The notes: a model not told the origin generated them from the sequence alone. A stretch of 64,000 nt of DNA from Allium sativum (GCA_030737875.1 CM060918.1:767616552-767680551), one strand, 5' to 3'; numbered from the stretch's first letter, positions 1-10,510 are shown. Numbers and translations are program-made.

Positions 1-367
1 TTATATTTATCTCAGAATTTTTTTAGAGGAAGGCGGAAGAATGATTTTGTGTGTAGAACAAATGAGGTTGTATGCCTTTATACAAAATACCTAAGACAAT
101 CCACCACCGTTAGATATTAGGTTTTCAATCTTAGCCATACACGTAATGCCGAGTCAGTGAATGAACCCAGTAATAGAAACAGTCCAGGTCGAGAACTCAG
201 AATCCGCCTAGCATGTTGGTGGGTCGACCCACCGACATACTGTGTCGACCCATGGGTCGACCACATATAACTTGGATCGACCCATAGGTCGACCCAGGCC
301 CGTTATGGATCGTCGCACCCCCGTTGTTTCCTATGTTAATTCTACGTTTGTTGATGCCAAAAAATGT
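1..367 (-). repeat. LTR fragment with GTCGAC palindromes
   Basis: There is no credible gene here. Between 223 and 293 four GTCGAC palindromes occur in the contexts GGGTCGACCC and CATGGGTCGACC. The arrangement resembles the U3 part of the E1 LTR at 25782-25840, so this is inferred to be the U3 end of an E1-like LTR. It stops near 368, where a new TGTAACACCC terminus begins. Short open frames across it look like chance. Confidence 0.45.
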
Positions 368-832
368 TGTAACACCCAAAGATTCTCCACTACTTAGAGA
401 ATTATGTTTCGCGTGGGAAAATAAGTGCAGAAAGCAGTAAATAAACAATAAATTTATAGTGGTTCGGTTTCGTGAGGGGCCTACGTCAACTTTGAAAGAG
501 TTCGCTGATATTTTATTGACAATAACCGGTTATAAGCTTAGACTATGTCCTGACATCCATTTACAAACATTTCCAAGTATTTTGGAGTCATAATTGTCAT
601 ATATGAATATTGGGAAAAAGTAACTTTTATGCTTCTTCTTTCTCAAAGCAATGACTGCCATTAATGAGATTCTAAAGCTCTCAAGAGATGTCAAATCAAC
701 CAAATTCCAACCGCTCTGAAGTGTGAGCTTGGGGTTATTTATAATGGGGAGGTTAGGTGGGAGTAGGTAAGATTTGGAGACCACACAATATATTTTCGTA
801 TCCTTGGATACCACTATCTCGAAATTCGCCCC

Positions 833-1022
833 CTCTAGATATAAGCAGTCAAACTCGTATCCCTCCCTAAGGATATGAATTTTGTATCCTAAGGGGTAAG
901 AAGTTCGTATCCCTTGGGATGAAGTAGCGTATTCCCTAGGGGTATGTTATTTCGTATCTCCAAGGGATACAAGTCTCTTGTATCCACTGAGGGATACTGG
1001 CTCATATCCCATTGGGATACGG
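833..1022. repeat. GTATCCC/GGGATAC palindrome array, block 1
   Basis: Repeated short motifs of the type TCGTATCCC...GGGATACGA occur every 20-40 bp in both orientations, so many neighbours can pair as hairpins. The same motif returns at 1888-2020 and 2531-2640. Confidence 0.6.
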
Positions 1023-1125
1023 TAGGTGCCACGTTGGGTAAAGGAGGCGAGTCGAAGATCTCTAAGATTGGGGAAGTCGAGATCAATGCATGGTCGAGAG
1101 AGTCGAAACATTAGGAAGTGAGGGG

Positions 1126-1215
1126 TTCGAACTTAAAGGGTTCGAAGTATAGGGAGTTGAACCTATGGGGTTCGAAGTATAGGGAGTCGAACCTATGGGG
1201 TTCGAAATATTTGGG
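1126..1215. repeat. 30-bp tandem repeat
   Basis: Two near-identical 30-bp units lie at 1141-1170 and 1171-1200, beginning TTCGAAGTATAGGGAG and differing at one base. Partial units flank them at 1126 and 1201. The repeat keeps a frame open on both strands, which explains the short open frames here without needing a gene. Confidence 0.75.
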
Positions 1216-1887
1216 AACGAGGCATAGGGATCCAAAGTCGGGATTCACGAACGCCGTGGGGTACGAGAAAGGTGGGGTCCGAGGGACTCGGGTGTTCGGG
1301 AGTATGGAGACCTGAAATATGTACATATATTATGGGATACGAAATTGAGGTTTAGGCACTGTTTTGAGGAGTTGTGAAGTTCGCGCTTGCTCAACTTCTC
1401 CTGGCTTAGAGTCTCTGGTGTTTTGGTGACACTTCGGACTTTAATGTCATGCGGTTTGTTGAGTCGAGCGTGTCTGGTGTACTTTTGGGAACCGGACCAA
1501 AAGGCCGGTTAACATTTGCCCCCCAAAATATGTCTTGTCTTGATATGATGTGCTTTGAGTTGAAAGGATCATTTTTGTTGAATCATTTAATTCCTGTTGA
1601 CTCATGAACGGAAACATTAGTTGTCAACTCTCGTTTACATTGTAACGTAAACGAGTTGTTGTCGATGTGACGTCGCGCATACACTCACACGTTTTAATGT
1701 TGTCTCACGTGATGCGACTTGGAACATGAAAATGTAATAGAAAATGGACATATTTATGAACACACATATATACATATGCGCATGAACGTATGTGTATACG
1801 TTACTGTACATACACACGTATACTATATTTATACATTCATACATACGTATATATATATTATCATTATATATTATTATTTTTAAAAAC

Positions 1888-2020
1888 TTCGTACCCTACG
1901 TTTGGGGCACGATATTTTCATATCCCACGTGGGGATACTAAATTTCATGTCCTGGTAGATACGAATTTTTCGTATCTCATCGGGGTACGTAAACTCGTGT
2001 CTCTGTATGGGATACGAACT
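1888..2020. repeat. GTATCCC/GGGATAC palindrome array, block 2
   Basis: Same motif family as 833-1022 (for example TATCCCACGTGGGGATAC near 1920), in AT-rich surroundings. Confidence 0.55.
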
Positions 2021-2530
2021 GTCCGCTAGGCTAAAGATCGAACTCCTCTCCCTATAAATTCGAACAACCTCCCCCATTCTCTCTTCTTCTTTTACCTTGT
2101 ATGATTAAGCGACTTAGGAAAATCAGACCCAAAAAAACTCGAGCATTTTGAACCATTGAGAAATAGGAGAGTTTGGGAACCAATGGACTTGTCAAAACAG
2201 AGATGACTTCTGACATGGGCCCATGCCGGCACACGAAACGATCACTTGGGTGGATCTTGAGGCAAAATGAAAGTGATTCTTCTCTTGAACTCCAAGTCGG
2301 AGTTCGAGGGATTCAAGGCCGACATTCGGGTTGAGCTTGAGGTCGATCGTCAGCGTTACGGTCCGTGGTGAATGGATGGGTTCAGACTTGAGAGTTACAG
2401 AGGAGGGATATTTGGAGAAGAAGGGAAAGTAGGAGGAGTTCGGAGAAGAGGAAGGAGAAAGGGGTTGAAAATTCGAAGGGAATAAGATTGTGAATGGAGG
2501 AATCGAAATCGGGGTCCGAGATGGTGGAAC

Positions 2531-2640
2531 TCGTATCCCATAAGTTAGGGACACGATATTTCATACCCCTAAGGGGATATGAAATTTTGTACCCCTAAGG
2601 GGATGCGAAATTTTGTACTCCATATTGAGATACAAATTTA
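2531..2640. repeat. GTATCCC/GGGATAC palindrome array, block 3
   Basis: Third block of the motif, with repeated CCCCTAAGGGGAT cores at about 25-bp spacing. Confidence 0.55.
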
Positions 2641-3343
2641 TTCTGTTGGCTCGAGGATTTCGAGCCCTATTTCTGTGTTGTGTGTCTTTCCTGGGACTTT
2701 GAATCTCTAGCTCCCTGCCTCAGGATTCACATCGTTTCTATAATGTTGGTACGGCTGAGCCGATGCTTCTGTTAACCGTTATTTAACAGACAGTTCTGCC
2801 TGGCACATAAGAGTAGAGCATACAATTGGACCTTGACTGAACTACCGGACTGTTAAACGTGCTTCGTTTCGGTTTTAATCGTAACGTAATCGTGACTCGA
2901 TGCGAATCTGGCAACGTCGGCTAATGACGACGATGGTTACTGTAACAACCGGAATTCCAACAGACCGATTTTTTTTTCAAAAATCCCAACTTACCGAAAC
3001 TGTAACACCCCGCCTCCGCTAGGGTCACTCGCAAAGGAATGCACTAGCTTTAGAGGGGCATTATTGGTAAACATGCACATAAATATCACAAGACAGAACA
3101 TATAAAATAGCGGAAGTAAAATCGAACTTTCATAAACATGAATACATAAGGTCTAAAGCCTTTTACATCAGAGTACATCAAAACCTGTCTTGCAATAGTA
3201 AAGAAGCATAAAGACTTTTTCATAAATTATTCCCCAAATAAAAACAGTAAAGTAGCCATAGCCAGGAAAAGTCCAAGCCATCCATGATGACCTTCAAGCA
3301 GAAGAAGTCCGAACTAAACAGCAGTGTTTACTCCCTGTAACCT

Positions 3344-3356
3344 GGGGGGGGGGGGG
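3344..3356. repeat. G13 homopolymer, C-tract in the element strand
   Basis: A run of 13 G lies about 340 bp from the LTR end, followed by GAAAGAAAAGAGGCGAAA. On the element strand it reads as a pyrimidine tract ending CAG|G. Equivalent tracts occur in S2 and both E6 LTRs. Confidence 0.9.
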
Positions 3357-4894
3357 ACACGAAAGAAAAGAGGCGAAACAAAACGGGTCAGTCAAAAAGA
3401 CTGAGTAAGCCCTATCTACTATTAGTATAAAAACTAGTAAAGTTAACTGACATGAGAAACTGAGATGAACATAAGCATGATAACAAGATAGGTAAGCTAA
3501 ATCAAAATAACAGGATGAACTACTGAACTCAGATAAACTAAGATGTCATGATAAATTACGATGTCAAGACAAAACAAGGTATCACATCGTCAGGTTCCTA
3601 TCAAGTATAATATCCCAAGATATCTATCACGTATAACGTCCCATGGTATCTATCCTGTATATCTGCTCTGCACCTACCGTACTAGTATCCCAACTGTATT
3701 ACGTGTTATCCGTGAATGACCCTTACTCAAAAGTCGTGTAATGGTCCCTGCCAACCTAATATGCCGCATATATAGGTTACTCAACTCATATGTTTCTTTC
3801 CATGTATAAGTTCAGTTCTTTGCCGTAGGCTGTACGGGCTTTCCCATGTAAACGGTTTATCCTTGAAGTTGTTTTGGACTGCAACCCTTGATCTAGTTGT
3901 GTTTCCTTACCATGAACTATCGCGCGTCCACTTAGGATTTATGCCACCTAGGACCGCTAGGGATTATGCTACCTAATGAACGTTTCCGTGGCTCGGTTTG
4001 GGTTTTGGCCACCTAGGACCACTAGGGAATACGCCACCCGTCAACCGCGCCCTTGATCCCACGTATGTATCGTGAATCGTTTTCCATGTCTAGATGCACA
4101 TGTTCCCCAATGTGCCATCCGAGTTCCGTGCCAGGGCAAATCAAGAAATACGGAACTCGGTCGGGAGCTTTAAATCGTCTGCCGATGCAGATATCAAGGT
4201 CTGTTTTTGTACCCGTGGCTATGGTCCCACGTGACCCCTCCCTCAACTACTGAAAGGCAATCCAAGAAAAATCATGTATAAGAACCACTCCACGGCCCCA
4301 CTTTCCTACGGGCCAACCTCACCCATGACTCGATAGCAAGCACATGGTCTGTTGGGGGTTCCCTGCCTTTCCGCACGTACACGATTGACTAAAGATGGTA
4401 GGTAGTCGGCGATGCGCTATCCAGGGCAAAAACAAGAATCGTCGACTCCACGCTAATCCATCCCAGTCTTTAGGTTGCACGCATAGCAACCAAGGCATAC
4501 TCTTGGTCCTTCTAACGCATACCTTAACCTCTCATGGGCCTAGTATAATTACCTGGCCACCCACAGAGGGATCCCAAGAATATCCTCACGTCCCCCGAAG
4601 CTTCCACTTCGGCACCCAGTGCGCTGGAGCTTTTATCCAAGTCAGATAACTTGCTCCCCCTCGTATACTAAGCGATGACCTACCGTATCAGGTTACTCAT
4701 CGTTTTGAGAATTAGTCCTATGTCCTTAGCTAAGAATTATTACTTAGTTACCCTTAACTAAGGTTTACCACTTAGCTTCCTTTCCCGTTATCCTTGATTA
4801 ACCACGGGTTTCTACCTAGTTCTTCTAGCTAGGGTTTGTCTATTGGGTTAAGTGTTATCATTCAAGTCCATGACTTAACCCGCCCACGAATCAC

Positions 4895-5650
4895 GTCAAA
4901 GATTGGCTAAGTATTTAAGTTCAAGACTTAGTCCCACAAGTTGGTTAAGTGTACCCAGAGGCTCATGACTTAACCCTATCAAGTCAAATAGGTCAAGTAC
5001 TAGCTTACCTTAATCCTATCGGATTATCTTGCTAGATCGATTAAGCATAGATTATCTTAATCCCATCAAATTATCGAGTCGGATTGGTTAAGTATAGGTT
5101 GGCTTAACCCCATCCTCTAATCGTACTACAATGGTTAAGTATATTCTAAAAAGGTCTTGTGACTTAACCTTATCAGGTCCGCGTATTAGATTGGTTAAGT
5201 GTAAGTTACTTAACCCCATCAAATCATCATGTATAATTGGTTAAGTATAAGTTGCTTAACCCCATTAAATTATCACGTTAAGTTGGTTAAGTATTGGTTA
5301 CTTAACCTCATTGAATTACCGAGTTTAAATTGGTTAAGTGTTTAACTTAACCCCATCGCCTAATCATCTTGTATGGTTAAGTGTCATTAAGAAAACTTAC
5401 TTAACCTTGCCAAATTATCATGTTGGATTGATTAAGTGTTGGTTAACTTAATCCCCGTCCACTAGTCGTATAAAAATGGTTAAGTGTCATTAGGCAAATC
5501 AAATCACTTAACCTACCCAACCTTGTCATGTTTTGTTAAGTATCATTAGCCTAACCCATTTACTTAACCCATTTACCCATGTCATATTTGGTTAAGAGTC
5601 ATTAATCAAATTAACTTAACCCTATCATGTGGCATTAATTACTTAATGCA
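4895..5650. repeat. degenerate GGTTAAGT...ACTTAACC array
   Basis: About fifteen units of roughly 42-60 bp, each containing TTGGTTAAGT followed by ACTTAACCCCATC, so each unit is a short inverted repeat. S2 keeps about three such units (18110-18230) and the E6 LTRs one or two. Unit count is the main length difference between these LTRs. Confidence 0.8.
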
Positions 5651-5674
5651 CCCCAACCTCTCACATTAGACTTT

Positions 5675-5835
5675 GTTGTGGTTACTAGTTAAGCCGGTCG
5701 GTTCCGGGTAGCTTTACACCACAACTTGGTCTAACCTCGGGTTCAAGCACAACATGACCAACTTCTCACATTGGGTCCTATTGTTTGCAACTACTAGTTA
5801 GGCCGGTCGGTTCCGGGTAGTTTTACGTTGCAAAC
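5675..5835 (-). other. paired conserved hairpins in the S1 LTR
   Basis: Hairpin 1 has arms GTTGTGGT (5675-5682) and ACCACAAC (5718-5725). Hairpin 2 has arms GTTTGCAAC (5783-5791) and GTTGCAAAC (5827-5835). Both loops contain CCGGTCGGTTCCGGGTAG, which can itself fold as CCGG/CCGG. Each hairpin is preceded on the plus strand by a conserved CTCACATT and followed by TAACCTCG or CAACCTCG. The position is downstream of the TATA box in the element strand, so the hairpins should be in the leader RNA. Confidence 0.7.
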
Positions 5836-5907
5836 TCAACCCAACCTCGAGTTGGCCACTTTCATGTTTAGTCTAGTGTCATGTTCATAGTCAAGTTTTC
5901 AAGCAAT

Positions 5908-5973
5908 TGGGTAGACCTAACTTAATAGGTAAATTCCCAATGGGTAGACCTAACTTAATAGGTAAATTCCCAA
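5908..5973. repeat. 33-bp perfect tandem duplication
   Basis: Two identical 33-bp units (5908-5940 and 5941-5973) beginning TGGGTAGACCTAACTTAA. S2 has the same two-unit structure at 18533-18598. Confidence 0.9.
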
Positions 5974-6938
5974 GCTTATGTTTTTATGCATACTTACATG
6001 TCAACTTCCATGTTATATTTCAAGTCATGTTTTCAAGTATAAACACATGTCATATTTAACGTTACATGTTGTCATGTTTATACCCATTTACCCAAGTCAT
6101 ATTCATATCATTATGTTTCCCCATAATGTGACCCCAACGCTTTTTAAACTAGCATATACGTTCGCAACAACATGATGGATTAAAAGAAGAGACTTGGCAA
6201 AGGAATGACAAAAATGGGTATTAAGCCACAAGTTAATCATGGTGGCAAACGAGGCACAAATGTGTTCATTAGCTTGCATGTTACATTCTTAAGCCTCAAA
6301 AACATGCATCAACCCAAACTTGGTACATAAGCGAATCATGGTGACAAAAGACATGGAATGATGGCTAGAAACTCGCATATATCATCATATAAGGATTATG
6401 ACTTCATATGCAAGTTGACATAATGATTATGAAGGTTCTCATGTTGCATAATGCAACATTTCAACATAAAGGTTGTGGCTTTTTGCTCATAAGATCAAGC
6501 TAATGACTTCATAGACTTGCATGACATGATAGCATATATCATTCTCAATGATCAAACCCAAACTTGCAACATGAACATTTAACTTCATAGTTAATATCTA
6601 AGAGTAGGGAAGGGCTTACATTGCTATGAAGGCCTAAATCGATTAAGCTAAAACTTGTGATGAAGCCTATGCATGCCATTACCCAAAACCCCAAAGATGA
6701 ACCCTCCAAATCAATGAAAACCCCCTCTTTATGAACAAAGATCAAAGCTTTTGCCTTGGAATCAACTTGAGAAGCTCTCATACTAACATAGGGACTCTCT
6801 AATACTCTCATGATCATGAAACCTCTCATAGAAATGAAGTGGAGGCTAGGATAGTTGAGTGGAGGCCATGAGAGTAGAAATTTTGCCATAGTTTAGTTAC
6901 ATGAGTGAATAATGAGGATTTAGGGGGGTTTAGGGGTT

Positions 6939-6946
6939 TATTTATA
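6939..6946 (-). promoter_or_regulatory. TATA box of the S1 LTR
   Basis: TATAAATA on the minus strand, in a context (TTCTATAAATAAACCCC) aligned with the TATA boxes of S2, E6 and E1. It marks the inferred U3/R boundary; transcription should start about 30 bp to the left. Confidence 0.65.
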
Positions 6947-7074
6947 GAAGATTAGGCTAGTTAGGACCCTTAGATTAACCCTAGGACCAACCTGAACCGT
7001 CAGATTTCAAACCAGGCCCAAAAACCTAGCCAAGATAGAGAATAGGTGCACCAGGCAAGAATGCTCGTCTGAGC

Positions 7075-7167
7075 CAAGTCGACAGGGCTGTCGACTTGGT
7101 CAGACCAAGTCGACTCCCAAGTCGACAGGGCTGTCGACTTGGGTACTGTGGCGGGAATTTTCCCGCC
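7075..7167. promoter_or_regulatory. GTCGAC palindromes and E2F-like palindrome in S1 U3
   Basis: Five GTCGAC sites lie at 7078-7138. Two 26-bp palindromes are built from arms CCAAGTCGACAG and CTGTCGACTTGG. They are followed at 7150-7167 by GGCGGGAATTTTCCCGCC, whose arms GGCGGGAA and TTCCCGCC contain the plant E2F core TTTCCCGC (minus G/C choice). It lies 204 bp upstream of the TATA box in the element strand. Confidence 0.6.
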
Positions 7168-7424
7168 TGGCCCAACTGGCCCAAATTCCCAAGTTCCAGT
7201 TTGAATTTGAAATCTGTTTTTACTTAGAAATTTTCTGAAAACTTCGTTGGGCCTTAATCGGGTCATACGGACTCCGATTTTCGAAAACTCGGACTCTATT
7301 TCGCGTATTTTTCCGAGACGAACGCAATGGCATAGCCCGTTTAACTTGATTCAGAATTTAAAATTAAATTCTGCCTTGATTCTCGTCTTAATCATGTTAT
7401 CGAAATACGAGTTGTTACAGAAAC

Positions 7425-7749
7425 TCGAGTTGGCTTGTCTGGTATCCTGTAGAAAAGACAGAGATATAAAATATATCAGTGCTCAGAAAACATCTCATAG
7501 TAGAATGGAATAAAATATAATATAATCAAATATAGCCTTACCAAAGTAATAATATTGCCCAACTAGTATCCAAAGCTATCATATCTCTGTCAAAAGCCTA
7601 ACGAGTATGTTATGGTACACAAGCTGAAATAACCCTAAATATACCATTCAGTTATGTTACTTATTTATTAGGTGTTTTGGGTTAATAGCACTCAAGGCTT
7701 TACACATACGTCGTACCCATTTACTCCCTAGTAGATTAACCCAATATAG
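7425..7749 (-). repeat. E1 LTR segment between S1 and E2
   Basis: About 325 bp of E1 LTR left between two insertions, bounded by the S1 TSD (GAAAC, 7420-7424) and the E2 TSD (TATAG, 7745-7749). It is AT-rich with no gene. Confidence 0.6.
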
Positions 7750-9921
7750 TGTAACAGCCCGCAAATCCATAATATCTGAGTGACTATATACATCATACGT
7801 CCAACCCAAATATCACGAAAATACGACTCATTTTTTTAGAAGAAAAAGGTAGAAGAAGAACAAAAATAACAACATAGAATCTTACATCGCAGCGGAACAA
7901 AATATACTATATCATAACTTTTTAAATACAAAATTTCAACTGTATAACATACACTTACCAGAGTACAACACTTACAATACAGCGGAACAAAACTCTATAT
8001 AACTAACGCTGAAGCCTCCTGCTCAAGCTCCTTTAGATAGATCTGTAAAAATCCTGAACTACTTGACTGCCCGTACAAATTTAGACACCCAAGAGTTTAG
8101 GTAGAACAAAACAAATAAACTCCGGGTCAGCCATGGGACTGGTATGAGTAAACAATTTAAAACAGTTTCAGAAAACTAAATGATATCTCATAAGACCACG
8201 CCGTATAACACGGAACGGGTTTTCCCTTATGAGAATCCAAACACTTGATTTAATTTCAAAATCCCGTTGAAAGGAACGATAATCATTATATCAAAACTCT
8301 TTTGATATTATAATAATGTCTAAATCAAGTAAATAACAATCTAGTGGAGCGTTTGCATCTCACGTTCCACATATATAATATACAATCAAAACTGCAAGCA
8401 CTTATTGGGTAATGGATTTCCAACTATGACAAGGAATGGAACCATCTTCCGCTGGTATATCTCTAGAGGAGAATACACCGAGTTCAACAAGAGCATCTTG
8501 CAACTCAGCCACACATGACCGACCACTCATTTCGCTTGAGTGTATCGAATGTATATCACCAACGGTTGGGATCAGCAACCGTTTTCGGAATGGGACAACA
8601 TCAACAATAGATTTTTAGAAGTAAATGAAACTCTAGATCAGGTGATTATACACCCTAATAGGTGAGACCAACATAGCCATGCTGCCTGCCCGATTTCTGT
8701 CATTTACCGGTTGATGAGGCTTAAGGTTATGCTTTATCATCACATCAGATTCACTTCGAATGCCACATTGTCAGATCCATCGAAAATCACTAATTGACTT
8801 CTATAATAGTACATTACGTGTTAGCTAAAGAAGTTTCCTTCTCCGCTTCCACTCTTGGTACGGTTGAAGAAATCAATGTACGTGACCTTTCTGGAAATAC
8901 TCTGTCAGACATTCATCCATACAAGTCATCCAGGAATAGGATGAATCGAAGGCACTATTCAGTACATCCATCTTAGGCACTGTTATCTAAGACTTATACA
9001 ATAGACCTTGCACTTTACTCCGTCTTTAATTTTCTTTGGCATATATCATTCGCAACGCTTATGCCAATACATAGTGGTTCTTTGGATAATAATCCAACCG
9101 GTCTCTCCATATTGACAACGATGGTCAAAAACTTCGATAGTCTGTGATTTAACTATCAAATAAAAACAAGTGTTTCGATAGTCGATGATTTAACTATCGA
9201 AGAAAACAAGTGTTCATCCAATTATCAAACAATCACTGAGCCCTTAATTAATATTCCATTGATTAAATCACTTCTCTATTTCTTTATCAATATTTGTTAA
9301 CCGAATATTTTCAATAACCATATTGGCCTTTTACATTATTAGGAAAACATTTCCAAATATCGCCTTCCTTTATTTTCTAAACTTTAGAAAATATATGCTA
9401 TTTATAATTGGAAAATATTCCAATTACTTATCTCTTTTCCGATCTCGTTTATTTCTATACTTAGGAAATATTCTTTATTATATTTCCAAGCTTACACTTA
9501 TTTGGGTTAAAACGGATGTTGTGTAAAACATCGTTACGACAACCCAAATACTATATTCAACTAACTATTATCCAACATTGATTTTCAAGCCTGAAATCTT
9601 ACTATTTATTTGTTAATAATGAAATCGATCAAGTTGGGGTATAACTACCTCTCAGACCTTGACTGAGTAACATTTATAACGTCAAAACAGATATGACTAC
9701 TTACTCGAATAATCAATACCATACAACTACTTATTCACTTTTAAACACGTATACGCTTTCTCTTTCTATTCTTACAAGATTTTATTCCTAGTCTTCCTTT
9801 TTGATTTTACTATTCTATTTTTAAGTTCGTTTCCTTATCGACTTCTATATATATCGATACGTTGATTTCTAACTATCAAATTATCTTAAAAATATTCTAA
9901 CTCCTTGAATTCCCGGAAAAA

Positions 9922-9942
9922 TTCGCCATAACCTCCTTTGTA
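9922..9942 (-). promoter_or_regulatory. conserved LTR motif TACAAAGGAGGTTATGGCGA
   Basis: This 21-bp block (minus strand TACAAAGGAGGTTATGGCG plus AA) is identical at 30150-30170 in the E3 LTR and has one change at 47964-47984 in E5. The copy in the right E2 LTR is split by S2. Its function is unknown. Confidence 0.6.
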
Positions 9943-10334
9943 CCGGGAGCATCGGGATATTTCAAATAGCCTCCCATGGCCCTCACCAATCCAAAAGAAA
10001 AAGAAAAAGCTAAGCGGCTTGCCGATATGGCGCATAAAATCTCATATATGAATTAAATACATACCTTTTTGTCGAGCACTCTATCTATTTCACTTCTATA
10101 CTTTATTCCAAACCTGTCTCATGTATATCCATACATTTCTAATTCATTTCAACTTAATCCAATTGTTTTAACTTAATACAATCGTTTTAACTTAGTTCGT
10201 TAATTGATTTGCAAATTAATTGGTTTGCCAATTTCACCTTCATATTTGAGTATAACATGTTCAAATATATTTTAACTTACTTATAAACCAAATCTAATTC
10301 TATTTTTAAGCTCGTTTCCTTATCGACTTCTATA

Positions 10335-10510
10335 TTCAAATTCCAATTCAATTCTATTTGAATTCTCTTTTCAAATTCCATATTCAATTCTATTTGAATT
10401 CTCTTTTCAAATTCCATATTCAATTCTATTTGAATTCTCTTTTCAAATTCTATATTCAAATCTATTTGAATTCTCTTTATTCAAATTCTATATTCAAATC
10501 TATTTGAATT
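10335..10510. repeat. 36-bp tandem array in the E2 LTR
   Basis: Three clear and several diverged units of ATTCAATTCTATTTGAATTC plus CTTTTCAAATTCCAT. The unit is a multiple of three, so the minus strand stays open and yields an artificial 12-residue repeat (EFEKRIQIELNM). The partner array is at 20447-20640. Confidence 0.85.

Larger units (their letters stand above)
368..2940. other. uncharacterised repeat-rich stretch, probably LTR-derived
   Basis: It begins with TGTAACACCC, the style of terminus seen on every LTR in the window. A block near 462-490 (GTGGTTCGGTTTCGTGAGG and following) recalls plant LTRs, but I could not find the second end or a duplicate. The rest is dominated by inverted GTATCCC/GGGATAC motifs, a 30-bp tandem repeat, and AT-rich sequence at 1740-1880. 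I see no domain-bearing reading frame on either strand. Confidence 0.4.
3001..7419 (-). mobile_element. S1: solo LTR, 4.4 kb, TSD GAAAC
   Basis: The sequence begins TGTAACACCCC and ends GAGTTGTTACA, and GAAAC is found on both sides (2996-3000 and 7420-7424). No interior or second LTR is present, so it is a solo LTR left by recombination between the two LTRs of a full element. It shares order and content with S2 and the E6 LTRs: poly-G tract, TTAAG repeats, two hairpins, a 33-bp duplication, a TATA box, GTCGAC palindromes and an E2F-like palindrome. It is longer than S2 largely because of the expanded TTAAG array. No protein is encoded. Confidence 0.88.

Noticed and set aside
1118..1326. Open frames on both strands at 1111-1326
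   Set aside because: Created by a 30-bp tandem repeat, which keeps all frames periodic.
3344..3356. Poly-G tract as an assembly gap or sequencing artefact
   Set aside because: Tracts occur at the same aligned position in S1, S2 and both E6 LTRs with the same flanks, so they are real features, although exact lengths may be unreliable.
4022..4253. Antisense pair of open frames in S1
   Set aside because: Lies in the LTR block homologous to E1 23300-23460, where the frames are not kept.
4895..5650. CRISPR-like array
   Set aside because: Units are degenerate, differ in length, have no unique spacers of constant size, and the genome is that of a plant.
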